This document shows, piece by piece, positions 12,515 to 23,071 of a DNA stretch of 64,000 nt (position 1 is the first letter of the stretch; every line of letters starts with the position of its first letter). Both the position numbers and the translations under genes were made by a program. Source of the stretch: Tolypocladium sp. Sup5 PDA-1. Lineage: Eukaryota > Ascomycota > Sordariomycetes > Hypocreales > Ophiocordycipitaceae. The notes below the pieces were generated by a model. That model had not been told where the DNA came from, made no database searches, and worked only from the letters and a program-made list of their open reading frames with translations. The DNA lies in contig JPHH03000008.1 in assembly GCA_000750105.3 (NCBI GenBank), positions 744,001-808,000 of the forward strand. The letters run 5' to 3'.

Positions 12515-13030
12515 AATCGGTTGGGATCTGACACGTATAGAGCATAGAATTGGACATAGCCTTGGGCATAAACATGAAGGTTGTTGAGTGATCCATTTCA
12601 CTTTGTTGGCGTTCGTACACCGTCAGTTCGTTGCCGAGGACAGCACGGTGTACATGATGAGGGCTGCGAGTCTCCATCAAGCTGCGGCGGTATTCGCTTT
12701 CCGAGCATGATAATCAACGGTCTCAAAAATTCAATTGAAATGAGTGAGGACCTTGACCCTCCTCGGCCCGAAAATTTTGTATAAAAATGAAGCTAAAGCT
12801 TCCGATCGAAGTCGCTGGTACTTCGTATTGTCGACTGACCGCCGAGGGAGGCATCACTAACTTAACTGGTCCGCATGCAGGTGCCAAACTCTGCCCCACA
12901 ATGATGCACCTCTTTTCATCAGCCTCGTCGCAAACAACCACCATCACCGCAGCAAACGCGACGCCAAACCTTGTACCTTCACTACCGCCTTACGCTCGCG
13001 CCGAGAGCCTCTTCCCACCGCACGCGCAAC
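12515..13030. promoter_or_regulatory. UTP13 3' flank and SAD1 promoter
   Basis: 516 bp between two same-strand genes. GAAAATTTTG at 12770-12779, immediately followed by TATAAAAA (12780-12787), looks like the SAD1 core promoter. An ATG at 12787 opens a frame overlapping the SAD1 start in another phase, but it sits directly on the TATA-like box, so it is probably not transcribed. One copy of the dispersed GTACTTCGTA motif is at 12818-12827. Confidence 0.55.
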
Positions 13031-14665
13031 ATGGCGAAGCGCCAAGCTTCAGAAGCCCTGGACGAGCTTGCAGGCGTCGCCTCGCCCGCGTCAAAGAAGT
13101 CGCGGACGGGGGACTTCGACTCGCCGACGGTGCTCACCCCAGATGCAAACGACGGCGGCCGACCGAACGGACGAGTTGACGGCGACGTGGAGGTTGAAGA
13201 TGATGGGGACGATGACGAGTTTGGGGATGGACGCCCTCCACGGGCGCCGATTCGACAGGACGCCCCGACGGAAGGGTACGCCGACCTGTACCTCGACACC
13301 ATCGACCGCAACGTCCTCGACTTCGACTTCGAGAAGCTCTGCTCCGTCTCCCTCTCCAACATCAACGTCTACGCGTGCCTCGTCTGCGGCAAGTACTTCC
13401 AGGGCCGCGGGCCCAAGTCGCACGCCTACTTCCACGCCCTCGAGGAGGACCACCACGTCTTCATCAACCTCGAGACGCAAAAGGTCTACGTGCTGCCCGA
13501 GGGCTACGAGGTCAAGAGCAAGGCCCTCGACGACATCAAATACGTGTCCGACCCGCGGTACGCCAAGCGGGAGGTCGTGGAGCTGGACCGCGCCGACAGG
13601 AAGAGCTGGGCGCTGGGCGGCAAGCAGTACACGCCGGGCTTCGTCGGCATGAACAACATCAAGGAGAACGACTACCTCAACGTCGTCGTCCAGGCGCTCT
13701 CCCACGTGCCGCCGCTGCGCAACTACTTCCTCCTCGAGGACTTTTCCAAGAACACGGAGCTCGTCAAGCGGTGCAGCATCCTGTTCCGCAAGATCTGGAA
13801 CCCGCGTGCCTTCAAGGCCCACGTCTCCCCCCACGAGCTCCTCCAGGAAATCTCCCTCCGCTCCAACAAGCGCTTCACCCTCACCGTGCAGTCCGACCCC
13901 GTCGAATTCCTCTCCTGGTTCCTCAACAACCTGCACCTCGGCCTCGGCGGCTCCAAGACCCGCCCCGGCAGCTCCATGGTCCAGCGCACGTTCCAGGGCA
14001 AGATGAAGGTCGAGTCGCAGGCCATCACCGCGCGCGCCGACGCCGGCGACAGGCTGCGCTTCGAGGAGGCCGCGGACGTCAAGGCCGAGGTCGTGCGCTT
14101 CCTCCTCCTCACCCTCGACCTACCCTCGGCGCCGCTCTTCCAGGACGAGCTCGAGAAGAACATCATCCCGCAGGTACCGCTCACCACCATCCTCAGCAAA
14201 TATGACGGCCAGCGCGCGCAGGAACACCACGCCCAGCGCAAGCGCTACCGCCTCCTCCACCCGCTGCCGCCGTACCTCATGCTCCACGTCAAGCGTTTCT
14301 CGCAGAACAAGTTCGTCTCGGAGCGCAACCCCACCATCGTCACCTTCGACGCCCGCAACCTCGACATGTCGCCTTACGTAGAGCCCAACCCCAACGAGTG
14401 GCCCCCCAGTGAGCCCATCTGGTACGACCTCGTCGCCAACGTCGTCCACGAGGCCGTCCGCACAAAGGATGACGTCGCCGACAGCAGCGACGAGCGCAAG
14501 ACGTGGAAGGCCCAGGTCAAGGACAAGGCCACTGGTCAGTGGGTCGTCTGCCAGGACCTCTTCGTCGATAAGGTCCAGAGCGAGCTGCTGTACCTGGGCG
14601 AGACGTATCTGCAGATCTGGGAGCGAAGGCGGGAGCCCAAGGGCAAGGGCAAGGGCAAGGCTTGA
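13031..14665 (+). CDS. SAD1: Sad1/USP39-type snRNP assembly factor (inactive ubiquitin-protease fold)
   Basis: Intronless 544-aa protein. Yeast Sad1 and human USP39 act in tri-snRNP assembly/stability and pre-mRNA splicing. An acidic, basic-patch N-terminus (nuclear-type KKSR) precedes a zf-UBP zinc finger (YACLVCGKYFQGRGPKSH, about residues 114-175) and a USP/UCH-like domain (about 205-535). At the position of the catalytic Cys the sequence is MNNIKENDYLNVVVQALSHV, with Asp in place of Cys, as in USP39; the protein is therefore predicted to be catalytically dead, as is usual for the family. A short Gly-Lys repeat ends the protein. The start is the first ATG in frame; upstream codons reach only a TTG. 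Third positions are almost all C or G here, which creates long antisense open frames that are not genes. Confidence 0.95.
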   Translation: MAKRQASEALDELAGVASPASKKSRTGDFDSPTVLTPDANDGGRPNGRVDGDVEVEDDGDDDEFGDGRPPRAPIRQDAPTEGYADLYLDTIDRNVLDFDFEKLCSVSLSNINVYACLVCGKYFQGRGPKSHAYFHALEEDHHVFINLETQKVYVLPEGYEVKSKALDDIKYVSDPRYAKREVVELDRADRKSWALGGKQYTPGFVGMNNIKENDYLNVVVQALSHVPPLRNYFLLEDFSKNTELVKRCSILFRKIWNPRAFKAHVSPHELLQEISLRSNKRFTLTVQSDPVEFLSWFLNNLHLGLGGSKTRPGSSMVQRTFQGKMKVESQAITARADAGDRLRFEEAADVKAEVVRFLLLTLDLPSAPLFQDELEKNIIPQVPLTTILSKYDGQRAQEHHAQRKRYRLLHPLPPYLMLHVKRFSQNKFVSERNPTIVTFDARNLDMSPYVEPNPNEWPPSEPIWYDLVANVVHEAVRTKDDVADSSDERKTWKAQVKDKATGQWVVCQDLFVDKVQSELLYLGETYLQIWERRREPKGKGKGKA

Positions 14666-15139
14666 TAATACCACATGTACTTCGTACAAGGCGTCAAAAA
14701 GGGTAGACGAAATTAATGTCACAATATGAATCAAGTAATTCATCAAAGCCAGGGTTGCCAAGCTCGCAAAGCCTCTTGATTTCGCTTCTCCAACAACACA
14801 GCAAAGCGTATCCCTTCATGCGCCAGCAGTGCTGAAAATCATAAGCTATAGTACATGTCCACATTCGCCCAGCGTAAGACCCCTACCGTATTCCAGGTAG
14901 AAGAAAGTTTTTCACATCCCATTTCCCGTTTCCCGCCCTTGCGTGCCTATAAGAAGAAGCCAGGCTCCCATCCAAGCAAACGACGTCGAGGGAAGAAAGA
15001 AATTAAGAAAGCAAAAGGGGAAAACGAAGGGTTTCCTGTGACGTTTAAACCAAGTGCTCTCGGCTATATAGTGTACAACAAGTCTTTTGACGGGGCTGGC
15101 GGCGAGCGAGGAAATGGAGACGCAGGCGAGAGACCGACG
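14666..15139. other. Convergent intergenic region
   Basis: 474 bp between the 3' ends of SAD1 and the eIF4E gene. It holds AT-richer 3' UTR-like sequence and one GTACTTCGTAC motif at 14678-14688, 13 bp past the SAD1 stop. No gene seen. Confidence 0.6.
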
Positions 15140-16291
15140 TTAGTCGTAGTTCTGTCTCGGCGCGCCAGAGGTGTGGCGCTTGTCGCCTTGGTTCTGGCCG
15201 GCCTTTTCGCGACGCTGTTCGTCGATGGCGGTTCGTTGCTGGATGCTGGAGTCGTGGCTCTTGAACTCAACCCGCGTATTCTGCGGGAAGTTGAGGACGT
15301 GTTTCATGATCTCGCTTCGAAAAAAAGTCAGTACAACGTAAGCTTGCAGGGGCAATTGTCAAGAGAAACATACCGAATCTTGAGCACGCGGCCGCCGTCC
15401 GTCCGTGTCCAGATGCTGAGGATATCCTCGCCGTTGCGCATGCTGAGAACGGCGCCGCACACGTCCTCGCCCGCATCGCCAAATTGATCGCCAATAAGCG
15501 CCAGGACCAAATCCTCCCAGTATCGATCGGCCACGCCCTTCTTCATGCGAACAACCCACTTTCCACCCTTGCGGTTCACCTCGTCCTCCCAGATCGGTCG
15601 AATATCCCTCTTGAAGAGGTGATAGTCGGACACGACGGGCAGGCTCGAGGGCCGCTTCAGGTGTGAATAGATTTCCCAAAACTCCTCCCCCGTTTTGACC
15701 GAAGCGATTCCGTGCAGTGTATTCTCGTACTCGATATAGCCATGGGCCTTGGAGATTGGAGGTCGGTACCAGAAGGACCACGCGTCTTTCAGCGGGTGCA
15801 CCTGGGCGGTTGTCGACGGGGCCGACGGCTTGTTCTCGGAGATGGGCGCCATGCTCGGCGCCCTGCCGACCGGCTTCATTGCGTCCTTGGGCACACCCGT
15901 CTTGGCCATGGCCGAGCCCATGGCAGTATCGAAGGGGTTCCCGGGGGTCTTTGGCGTTTTGGCGGATCCAAAGGATGCGAATGCGCCGGAGCCTAGGCCA
16001 AAGGCGCTGGACGCGCCGCCTGTCGGGGAGACCAGCCCACCTCCGGGGGTGTTGAATGGACTGGCCTTGCCATGCGACGACGTGTCGCCGGCGCCATGGC
16101 GCTTGGAGAAGGGAGCGTTGCGGGGGGAGGCATCAGCAGCCGAGGAGCCGTTGGGCCCATTCGATGACGTCGAGAGGGAAAGCTTTCCGGAGCTGGCGGT
16201 CGAGCTTGTCAGTGATCGTGTGAGGGGGCGAGCTAGGGGCAGCGCGGGAGGTTTACTTTGTGCGACGGGTCCATAGATTGTTGGTATCCAT
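15140..16291 (-). CDS. Class II eIF4E (4EHP-like) cap-binding protein
   Basis: Cap-binding protein of the eIF4E superfamily. Predicted exons are 16291-16257, 16204-15374 and 15314-15140 (346 aa; introns 52 and 59 nt). A Ser/Gly/Pro-rich N-terminal extension of about 140 residues, starting MDTNNLWTRRT, precedes the fold HPLKDAWSFWYRPP...EEFWEIYSHLKRPSSLP. The second cap-sandwiching Trp is kept in RPIWEDEVNRKGGKW, whereas the first Trp is replaced by Tyr (AHGYIEYENTL), the signature of class II/4EHP proteins. These usually bind cap more weakly and often repress specific mRNAs. The core ends IMKHVLNFPQNTRVEFKSHD. It is divergent from LOC1 across a 2-kb promoter. Whether it acts as a repressor or a general factor cannot be told from sequence. 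Confidence 0.9.
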
Positions 16292-18306
16292 TAAGACTTG
16301 CTGCTGTCTCCTCTGTAACGAATGGGCTTGATGTCGAAACCGACACCTCGAATGGGCTTCGCGAGGGCCGAGACGGGGAGGGGTGGCGCGCGGGCGTGGA
16401 GGGCGACGGCGTGGCGAACAGGCGACTGTGGGTGGTTTTGGAGGTCTTGGAGACTGGATGTTGGGGGCGCACACGAGGCTCTGGTACGGGAGGCGAGGAT
16501 GGAATGAGCGACGAGACGGTCTTCAGTCGGCTTCGCGGGGACGGTACGCGGGGTGGTTGGATAAAGCGGTCGAGCAAGGGTCGAGAGAGGATGGCAAGCG
16601 GCGTTGATGAGTGCTGTGAAGGCGGTGGTGGAATGAGATGTTGTTGTTTGTGGATCTGCTGGGGGTTTCGAGGAGGTCGAGAAGAATTTCTGCGTGAGGT
16701 AAAGTACGGAGCCCGTCGAGCGTCGACCTTGGGCTGGGTGAAAAATCTCAGGCATGGAGAGTACCAGGCAGGTACCGCTAGTGGCTGGCCTCCACTGTTA
16801 GCGGCTGCGACTGCCTGCGGGCGCCAGTGGCAGCGCTCGCTGGCTTCTGGAAAATCAGCCATCTGCTCCACTCTTCGTCCCCTACCTAGAATGGGCTCAT
16901 GGAGCTCTTCAGGGCTCCGTGCGCTGTCTGCTGCTTGACGTAATGACTCTGCAGGCGAGCCCAGGGGTGTTGCTTGAACACCCGCCGACCTCAGGCACAT
17001 GAGGTCCAATATCTACAACTCCAGCAGCAGGCTTATGCGTTATTGATGTCTTGCTGCGTGCGTACTCGTACGAGCCCCTGGCATGTCCTACTTGAAGATG
17101 TGCCACGGATTTCTGTCCGAAATGGGGCGGTATGACGCTTCGCGCTGTGCTCTGTGTCCTGTGCCCTCTCCACGGGGCTGCAGTGCAGTTCACACTGCGT
17201 GGCAGTTGGACTCGTCGGATGGGGGCCCGGACGAGAGCCGCCAACCAAAGCGCCTCCCTTTCGCCTTTGAGCTCTGTGGAATAGCTGCATGAGTACGGAC
17301 TAGTAGTTGGAGTGCTTGCTACCACTTATTCGTCTTACCCTCTCCATCCGTCAACCGCTGCTTGAACAGCCCCCAGCGTGCAGGACGAACCGTCAGCCTC
17401 GAGTCCGTAGCTCTCCCCGCAATCTTACCATGCAGCCAGCATGCAGTGTATTATTGCTTGTGCTTCGTACCTACGCACGAGTATGTCGCAGTCCAGCAGG
17501 CTGGGGGACACCGGTTCGTACACTCAGGTCTCGACTGGACCATGGCAAAGACGGTATTGATTGGTTGCTTGCAAAGCTGCGTTCGTGTCCCTCCCTTACT
17601 GAACCAACTGGTTGTTGGCGGACTCTCCGGACTGACGTGTGACTGAGAGCTTTACCCATATCGGCCGAGACGGTCGAGTCAGTCATCCGGCGAGGATGCA
17701 GCCAAGCAGCCTACAAGCTCCGTGTCTTGCAATCTTTTTATGCACGCAGCCATGCGTCTCAGGGACTTGCGTAAAGAGGAGCATGCAGTTTCGAAATGCC
17801 TGCCAGAATCTGCTGTCAACACACACACAAAACGGCCATGGCGGGTCTTGTAGGGCTGCCGATACGTATTGAGATCGTAGCGTTTCCGCATGTATGGCAT
17901 TGCGACTACAGCTGTAGTCCAGGGCGCTGCGGTCGCGTGCGTGTGGAAGAAATACCTATATACTCTGTCATGGAGCTTTGTTACGCTTTTCTGGATATCT
18001 AATTTGATTGGGGATGCAGATTGAAAGTCTGAACAAGTGCTGCTCTTCTTCTACTCAGCCCGGAGTTGAGTCCGAGAAACGAAGTACGGAGTACGTGCGG
18101 AGTACGAAGTACAGTGAGGTCCATGCAGGCTGCCCCACCAAGCCTCCTGCAGCCTGTAGAGTTGCATCGTTATCGCCCCTCGCTGGCTTATCGCACCCAA
18201 AAAAATTTCCTAGGTCCTCGCCGTCCATACCAGCCTCGTGCCCAGCTCAGAGGCGTCAGTCTCTACCCAACTCCCACATCAACGTCCAAAGAGTTCATAT
18301 TCCACG
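16292..18306. promoter_or_regulatory. Long divergent intergenic region, 4EHP / LOC1
   Basis: 2.0 kb without a convincing gene. Open frames here have biased composition, no splice-consistent continuation and no recognisable domain. The 4EHP-proximal part is purine/G-rich on +. Near LOC1 lies a cluster of four GRAGTAC heptamers at 18081-18112, annotated separately. Confidence 0.6.
18081..18112 (+). repeat. Cluster of four GRAGTAC heptamers
   Basis: Within 32 bp the order is GAAGTAC, GGAGTAC, a GTGC spacer, GGAGTAC, GAAGTAC: a mirrored arrangement of two heptamers, about 200 bp upstream of LOC1. The first 14 bp recur exactly, in inverted orientation, at 62467-62480. Function unknown. Confidence 0.75.
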
Positions 18307-18950
18307 ATGGGGCCCTCAAAAACACGGACGGTCAAGAACAAGCACGCCGCGCCCAAGACCGGCGCACCGGGCAAGGGCGGCGCAAAGCGGTCCGCCACCG
18401 ATGGCATCTCCAAGCCCAAATCGAAGAAGCCACTCAAAGGCGCCCCGCCGTCGAAGCAGCTCAAGGAGAAGAACCGCGCTGCGCTGCTGAAGAAGCCCAA
18501 GAGGAAGAAGTACACGGAGGAGGAGCTGGGCATCCCTAAGCTCAACATGATCACCCCCGTGGGCGTGGTGAAGCCCAAGGGCAAGAAGAAGGGCAAGGTC
18601 TTTGTCGACGACACGGTACGTACCGGCTGATGAGCCGTAGTTTCAGGGGAGCTAACGGACGAGTATAGGAGAGCATGGGCACGATCCTCGCAATTGTGCA
18701 GGCGGAAAAGGACGGCCAGATCGAGTCCAAGATGATCAAGGCCCGGCAGATGGAGGAGATCCGCGAAGCCAGGAAGGTCGAGTCCGAGAAGAAGGAGTCG
18801 GAGAAGAAGTCCAAGCTCGAGGAAACCAAGGACTCGCTGCGCAAGAAGAGAAAGCGGAGGGCCGACAACCCGGAGGACGAGTCGATCAAGAGCCTAACAG
18901 TGGCTGGCTCCAAGGCCGGGAAGCCCAAGAAGAAGGTTGCGTTCGCGTGA
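18307..18950 (+). CDS. LOC1: Loc1-like 60S ribosome assembly protein
   Basis: Small, very basic nuclear/nucleolar protein. Yeast Loc1 binds structured RNA, is needed for 60S assembly and export, and helps localise ASH1 mRNA. Predicted exons are 18307-18615 and 18669-18950 (196 aa; 53-nt intron with GTACGT donor and GCTAAC branch). The conserved central block spans the junction: LNMITPVGVVKPKGKKKGK then ESMGTILAIVQAEKDGQIES. A charged coiled coil follows (KMIKARQMEEIREARKVES, KKESEKKSKLEETKDSLRKK). Both ends are Lys-rich, consistent with RNA binding. No other family fits this block; confidence comes from the central motif. Confidence 0.92.
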
Positions 18951-19256
18951 GGAGAAAAATTCAAGGGGGACATTCATCGGGCTTGTTATTTGGCATCGTT
19001 TGGCGCTCGGAGTTGAAGCATACTATGGACGGCGGGTATTATGCAGAGGATTTATATCTGGGATCAAGTATTTATACCTGGAGCCATCATGAAGTCACAA
19101 TCTCAGATCAGGTAATATTCCTTCTATCCCATGCGTAGCTCTATCTGAATCTTCCATATCTTCTTGACATGTATTTATGTTCCGCTCCATGTCCGCCAAG
19201 TAATCTTTGCTCTAGTCTAAATGCTTGTGGTTTGAGCTCGTTCTATGAATAGGAGT
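18951..19256. other. Convergent intergenic region
   Basis: 306 bp between the 3' ends of LOC1 and the hydrolase gene, AT-rich relative to the neighbours, with 3' UTR character. No gene seen. Confidence 0.6.
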
Positions 19257-20861
19257 CTAATCCTGCTCAATGGCCAGCCTTCGGCGCATCGGGTCATAGT
19301 CAGCGCCTCGTGAGGGTTTGTCTGTCGTTCGGGGGTCCTGCAACGGCGTGACACTGTCCAGGTCGACGTTGAAGGCCATGTGGTTCAAGAAGTTGCCAAT
19401 CTAGACGGCACGGTCAGCCACAAAACGATACTGTTCAAACATGCGGGTGCTGGGACTTACAGGACGCGGGTGCCATCTGGTCCCGCCAGTCTCGAACCAG
19501 CAGAGGTGGCCGCCGAGCGAAGTCGTGATCATAACCGTGCTGGGGTTCTGCATGAACTCCTCGTAAGGAAGTCCTGCATTGACGGCAATCTATCTCACAT
19601 GTTAGGAGGCCGATTTTCCGGAGAAGGGGGGATGGGTTGCATACCGGGTCGTCGGTGGCCTGAATGGCCACGAAGGGGATCCTGATCGCCAGCACGGCGT
19701 CTGTGGACGAGGCATCACGGTAGTACGCGTACTCGGTAGGGTATCCCCATGTTGGGCACCTGCAAACATGGTCAGCCAAGTTCTCACCCAATTGCATAGC
19801 AGGATTACATACTGGACCTCGCGATCAAAGTCGTGCAAGTAGGTGATCCTTTCGATGGCAGTCAAGTCCAAGTCGGTGTAGTGCTCCAGCTCCTTCTTGT
19901 GCGTAGTTATCAGTCCTTTCATTGCAGCTTCAATAGTATTAGCTCTGGTGCATCGGGGGGCCAACAGAATTGCCACTTACTCCCCATGACGCGGAGATAG
20001 ACCTCCCTGCTGAAGAAGCTGTTTTGGAGAATCTTGCTCGAGACCTCCAGGTTGAACGGATTTGAGCATACAACGGCTGCCTTCAAGATGCAGTTTGAAC
20101 CCTCTTCACCGCAGTACTGACACGGGCGTTAGTTGTGCGTTCTCCAGGCACGATGGCTTGGCTAACTTACATTGGTGAGCATGTTGGCGCCGAGTGAGAA
20201 GCCAATGCCAAACAATGGCCGATTGGGAAAAGTCTCGTGCAGCCATTTCACCGTCTGGGGAGATTGTTAGCACGAATCCATCTGGAGGCTCTGTTCCTCG
20301 GCTTGCACGTACCTGTCGGACATCCCAGGTGGTACGGGCATTGTAGAGCACGCCGCTGGTGATCTTGCTCCCGGCGCAGCCTCGCGAGTTGACGACACAG
20401 ACCTCCCAGCCGCCCTCGCCAATCAACGGCGCAATCACGTGTCGAAGATAGACCTCGTGAGAGCCGCCGGAAAGGCCGTGGAGGACGACGAGCATCGGCT
20501 TGCTGTCGTCTGAGCCCACATTGTCAAACTGCTCGTCGGTGTAGTAGACTGTCCTCCGCGGCAGGGTCTCGTCGACCTCCTCGAATGGCTCCACGGCAAA
20601 GTCGACCGCAAAAGTCCCCTGGTATGTCTTGTGATCCGCCTGGAAGAGCTTGCGGCGGTAGTAGACTTTTGGCCCATGAGGTTTCATGGCCGTCCACATC
20701 GTCTGGAGGTGCCCATTAAACAGCAGGGGGTTGAGGTGGCATGGCGGTGTCGCGTTTTCGCAAATCTTGAGCAGGTCCGTCTCCTTGCCGTCCTTTTCCC
20801 TCACCGTCCTGGGCGTTGGCGCATGGGTGAAGGCAATCTTGGCTCGGCCTAGCCACTCCAT
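19257..20861 (-). CDS. Alpha/beta-hydrolase of the Eht1/Eeb1 (YMR210W) family
   Basis: Serine hydrolase related to yeast medium-chain fatty-acid ethyl-ester synthases/esterases Eht1, Eeb1 and Mgl2 and to animal ABHD1/3. Seven predicted exons: 20861-20313, 20254-20171, 20116-19981, 19927-19813, 19759-19645, 19589-19461 and 19400-19257 (423 aa; introns 53-60 nt). Family blocks include HLNPLLFNGHLQTMW at the N-terminus, the oxyanion region VVLHGLSGGSHEVYLRH, the nucleophile elbow GIGFSLGANML (Ser of GFSLG), the acid region AIQATDDPI and the catalytic His in SLGGHLCWFE. The last junctions were fixed by keeping these blocks in frame. The start MEWLGRAKI is the family's usual N-terminus; the frame stays open upstream but is probably 5' UTR. 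Substrate is unknown; monoacylglycerol or acyl-ester hydrolysis is likely. Confidence 0.92.
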
Positions 20862-23071
20862 GATCGTTGAGCGACTGCGTCGGGCGGGTGAGTGCAGAAA
20901 CAAGAAGTAGCAAACGCTGTCGCAGCAGCTCCTCCGTATGAGATGCAGCACTTCCCCAGAAACGAGAGCACGGGGCAGCAAAATAAACTCGGGATCCCCA
21001 GGTTGGCCCGGTACGAGTAATTGAGAGTTTGAGACAATAGAGAAAAGGCCCAGATTATTCGTGCGGTGATGCCCAGCCACCAACACAGTCAGGCATTGGT
21101 TGCACGCGGAATTGCGCGGGAGGTGGGCTAATGAAATAAGGAAGTCTCGGGGTCATGGCTTCGGCCGATGCATCTCTTCTGAGCATAAAACCCGGGCTCA
21201 GCGCCGGCCACGTAACGCAGCAGCCCGGCTTCACCGTGAATATTGACGCTATCAAGCCAATGGGAAAGGGTTTATTCGAACCGGAGCATTCAGAGAAGCC
21301 CGATCTCCGGCATCTATGGACCGCAGCGGGTCGCGACGCTGACGGCATCTGCCGAGGCACGCCTAACAGGGGTTTGCTGGGCGCGGGTCGGAAGTGCGGC
21401 GCCTACACTTCCGACGACCACATCGCCATTCACGTGACCGGGCTTGGCTCTCGACCTTGTTTTGGCTCGTCCGCACAAAGCCTTTACGCCCGACACCCGC
21501 TGCTATCATGAGTCCATGACCATACATCCCGCAACGCCCCGTAAAGGAACGACCTCCTTGCCAGCACGAATGGATGCCATCTCCAGAATGGATACGAAGC
21601 GCCGCTGCGACGCAACCATGGACTGTGCGCCGGTCGGGATGGGGTAGTCACGGTAGAGGTTGCCGTGACGGCTCTGCGCCTCCGTGGCCTGATGAACATC
21701 CCCCACCTGCGACACTCGCGATCATCTACCAAAGCTGCATCGACGGCGGCATTTTATGCGACTGAACTGGCCTTGCGAACTGGGAAACGTGCTGGGTGCT
21801 GCATTCGGAAGCTGGAGGGCTGGCGTGTGGATGTGCAAGCCCCGGGTAATATGGCAGCATGCCTGAGGCCCCTGGGGCACACGCCTGTGGGGGACTGTCG
21901 ACCACCTCGCGCAGCTATCCCGACTTGCCGCGGAACTCTACCATGCCAGGGCAGACCTGATGGCTGCGAGACTGCTTTCAGGCGGTAATGTTCGTGGAGC
22001 AGGCTGGCTCTGTCTCTCGCCTCGCTGCAACGTGCCAACAACTACAACGACCAAACCATCGACCTCCTCCAGTTGCGAAGGCGCACCTCCGTCGGTGTCG
22101 TGACTCTATCCCGCGGTCTCAATTCACGGCAGAGAAACGAATGCAGCTACTTTGCCAATTCCGTCAGGCCAGCTCGGTCCTGGCTTATGGGCCAGCCGTG
22201 CCGACGAGGCTCAGTGGCAGGCGCCAGCAAAGCTGTGCATTTCCCGTTCAAGCCTCACAGGGCTCCAGCACATCACCACCTCATTTTGATACGTGCAAGC
22301 CGCTGCGGGCACAGCACCGCCACCAACGCAGATGCACATTTGGCACGGCGGTTCGCGACAGGAAGCATGCAGGCCATGTCGGCTTCACGCATTCTGACAT
22401 GAAAAACTTCCGAGCGCAGCTTTGAAATCCACCAGCCACACGAGGCAGAGGCGGATGGGCGGAGGAGAATTCGTAAATGATCCGCGAGGATTCGTATGTA
22501 GTGCTTCGTGCCCGCTGAGCGCGCAGACCCCGCGTTAGCTCACGGTGGTCTAGCGGGCTCCCTGAAAAGGCTCCTGGGCAGATTTATATCTGCTGGAGGG
22601 TTGCCTTGGGGCGGATGGGCTTGCAGAGCGTCCGGGGGAGGGTTTGACGTCACATGACGGAAGTCTGCAAGTGCACAGAAATGGAACGGACAATGAAGCT
22701 GGTGAGCCGGTGGCGTGGACTGTTGATCGAACAGCGAGCTTGGGGGCTGGCCACTTCTTTCTTCAGCAACGAGCCGCCACAGGTGCAGCTCCCCAACACG
22801 GTCGGGTAGGTTCGCCAACGCTGAGGGCATGGCATTGGGCTTTCTCTGCCGGATTGCTGCATCCCCCGGCTTGCATTTTCTGTTTTATTCTTCGCTTGCG
22901 GTTTTTTTCCTCGCCGAAGACGGCATTCTGGCGTCAAGCTCCAGCCTGACGTTGGTCGTGGTCGCTGGTGGTCAAGGCTTACCTGAAAGAGCCCCTGTCG
23001 TCTCGGCTAAGGTGCGGCGATTTACCCAAAAGGCACTAAAACTCTAACTGGGGCACTCGCGAGCCGCTGCC
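20862..23071. promoter_or_regulatory. Divergent intergenic region, hydrolase / CTK1
   Basis: 2.2 kb between two opposed starts. Many short open frames occur but none shows a domain or splice-consistent extension. A consensus cAMP-response-type palindrome TGACGTCA lies at 22645-22652, about 420 bp upstream of the CTK1 ATG; such sites bind fungal bZIP factors. Otherwise I see nothing. Confidence 0.55.

Noticed and set aside
12787..13179. 130-codon frame upstream of and overlapping SAD1
   Set aside because: Its ATG is fused to a TATA-like box, so it is probably upstream of transcription; no conserved sequence. I briefly considered an Sm-like protein because of the MKLKLP start, but the rest does not fit.
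13091..13936. 281-codon antisense frame opposite SAD1
   Set aside because: Same codon-bias artefact; the + strand encodes clear zf-UBP and USP-fold blocks.
13375..14205. Shifted + frame of 276 codons inside SAD1
   Set aside because: Arg/Pro-rich shadow of the true frame; no start context or domain.
14855..15487. 210-codon + frame over the 3' end of the eIF4E gene
   Set aside because: Covers the exon 3 and intron 2 region of 4EHP on the opposite strand; no protein-like features.
21087..23071. Several 100-145-codon frames between the hydrolase and CTK1
   Set aside because: No domains, no splice-consistent extension, and mutually overlapping in several frames; most likely promoter DNA.
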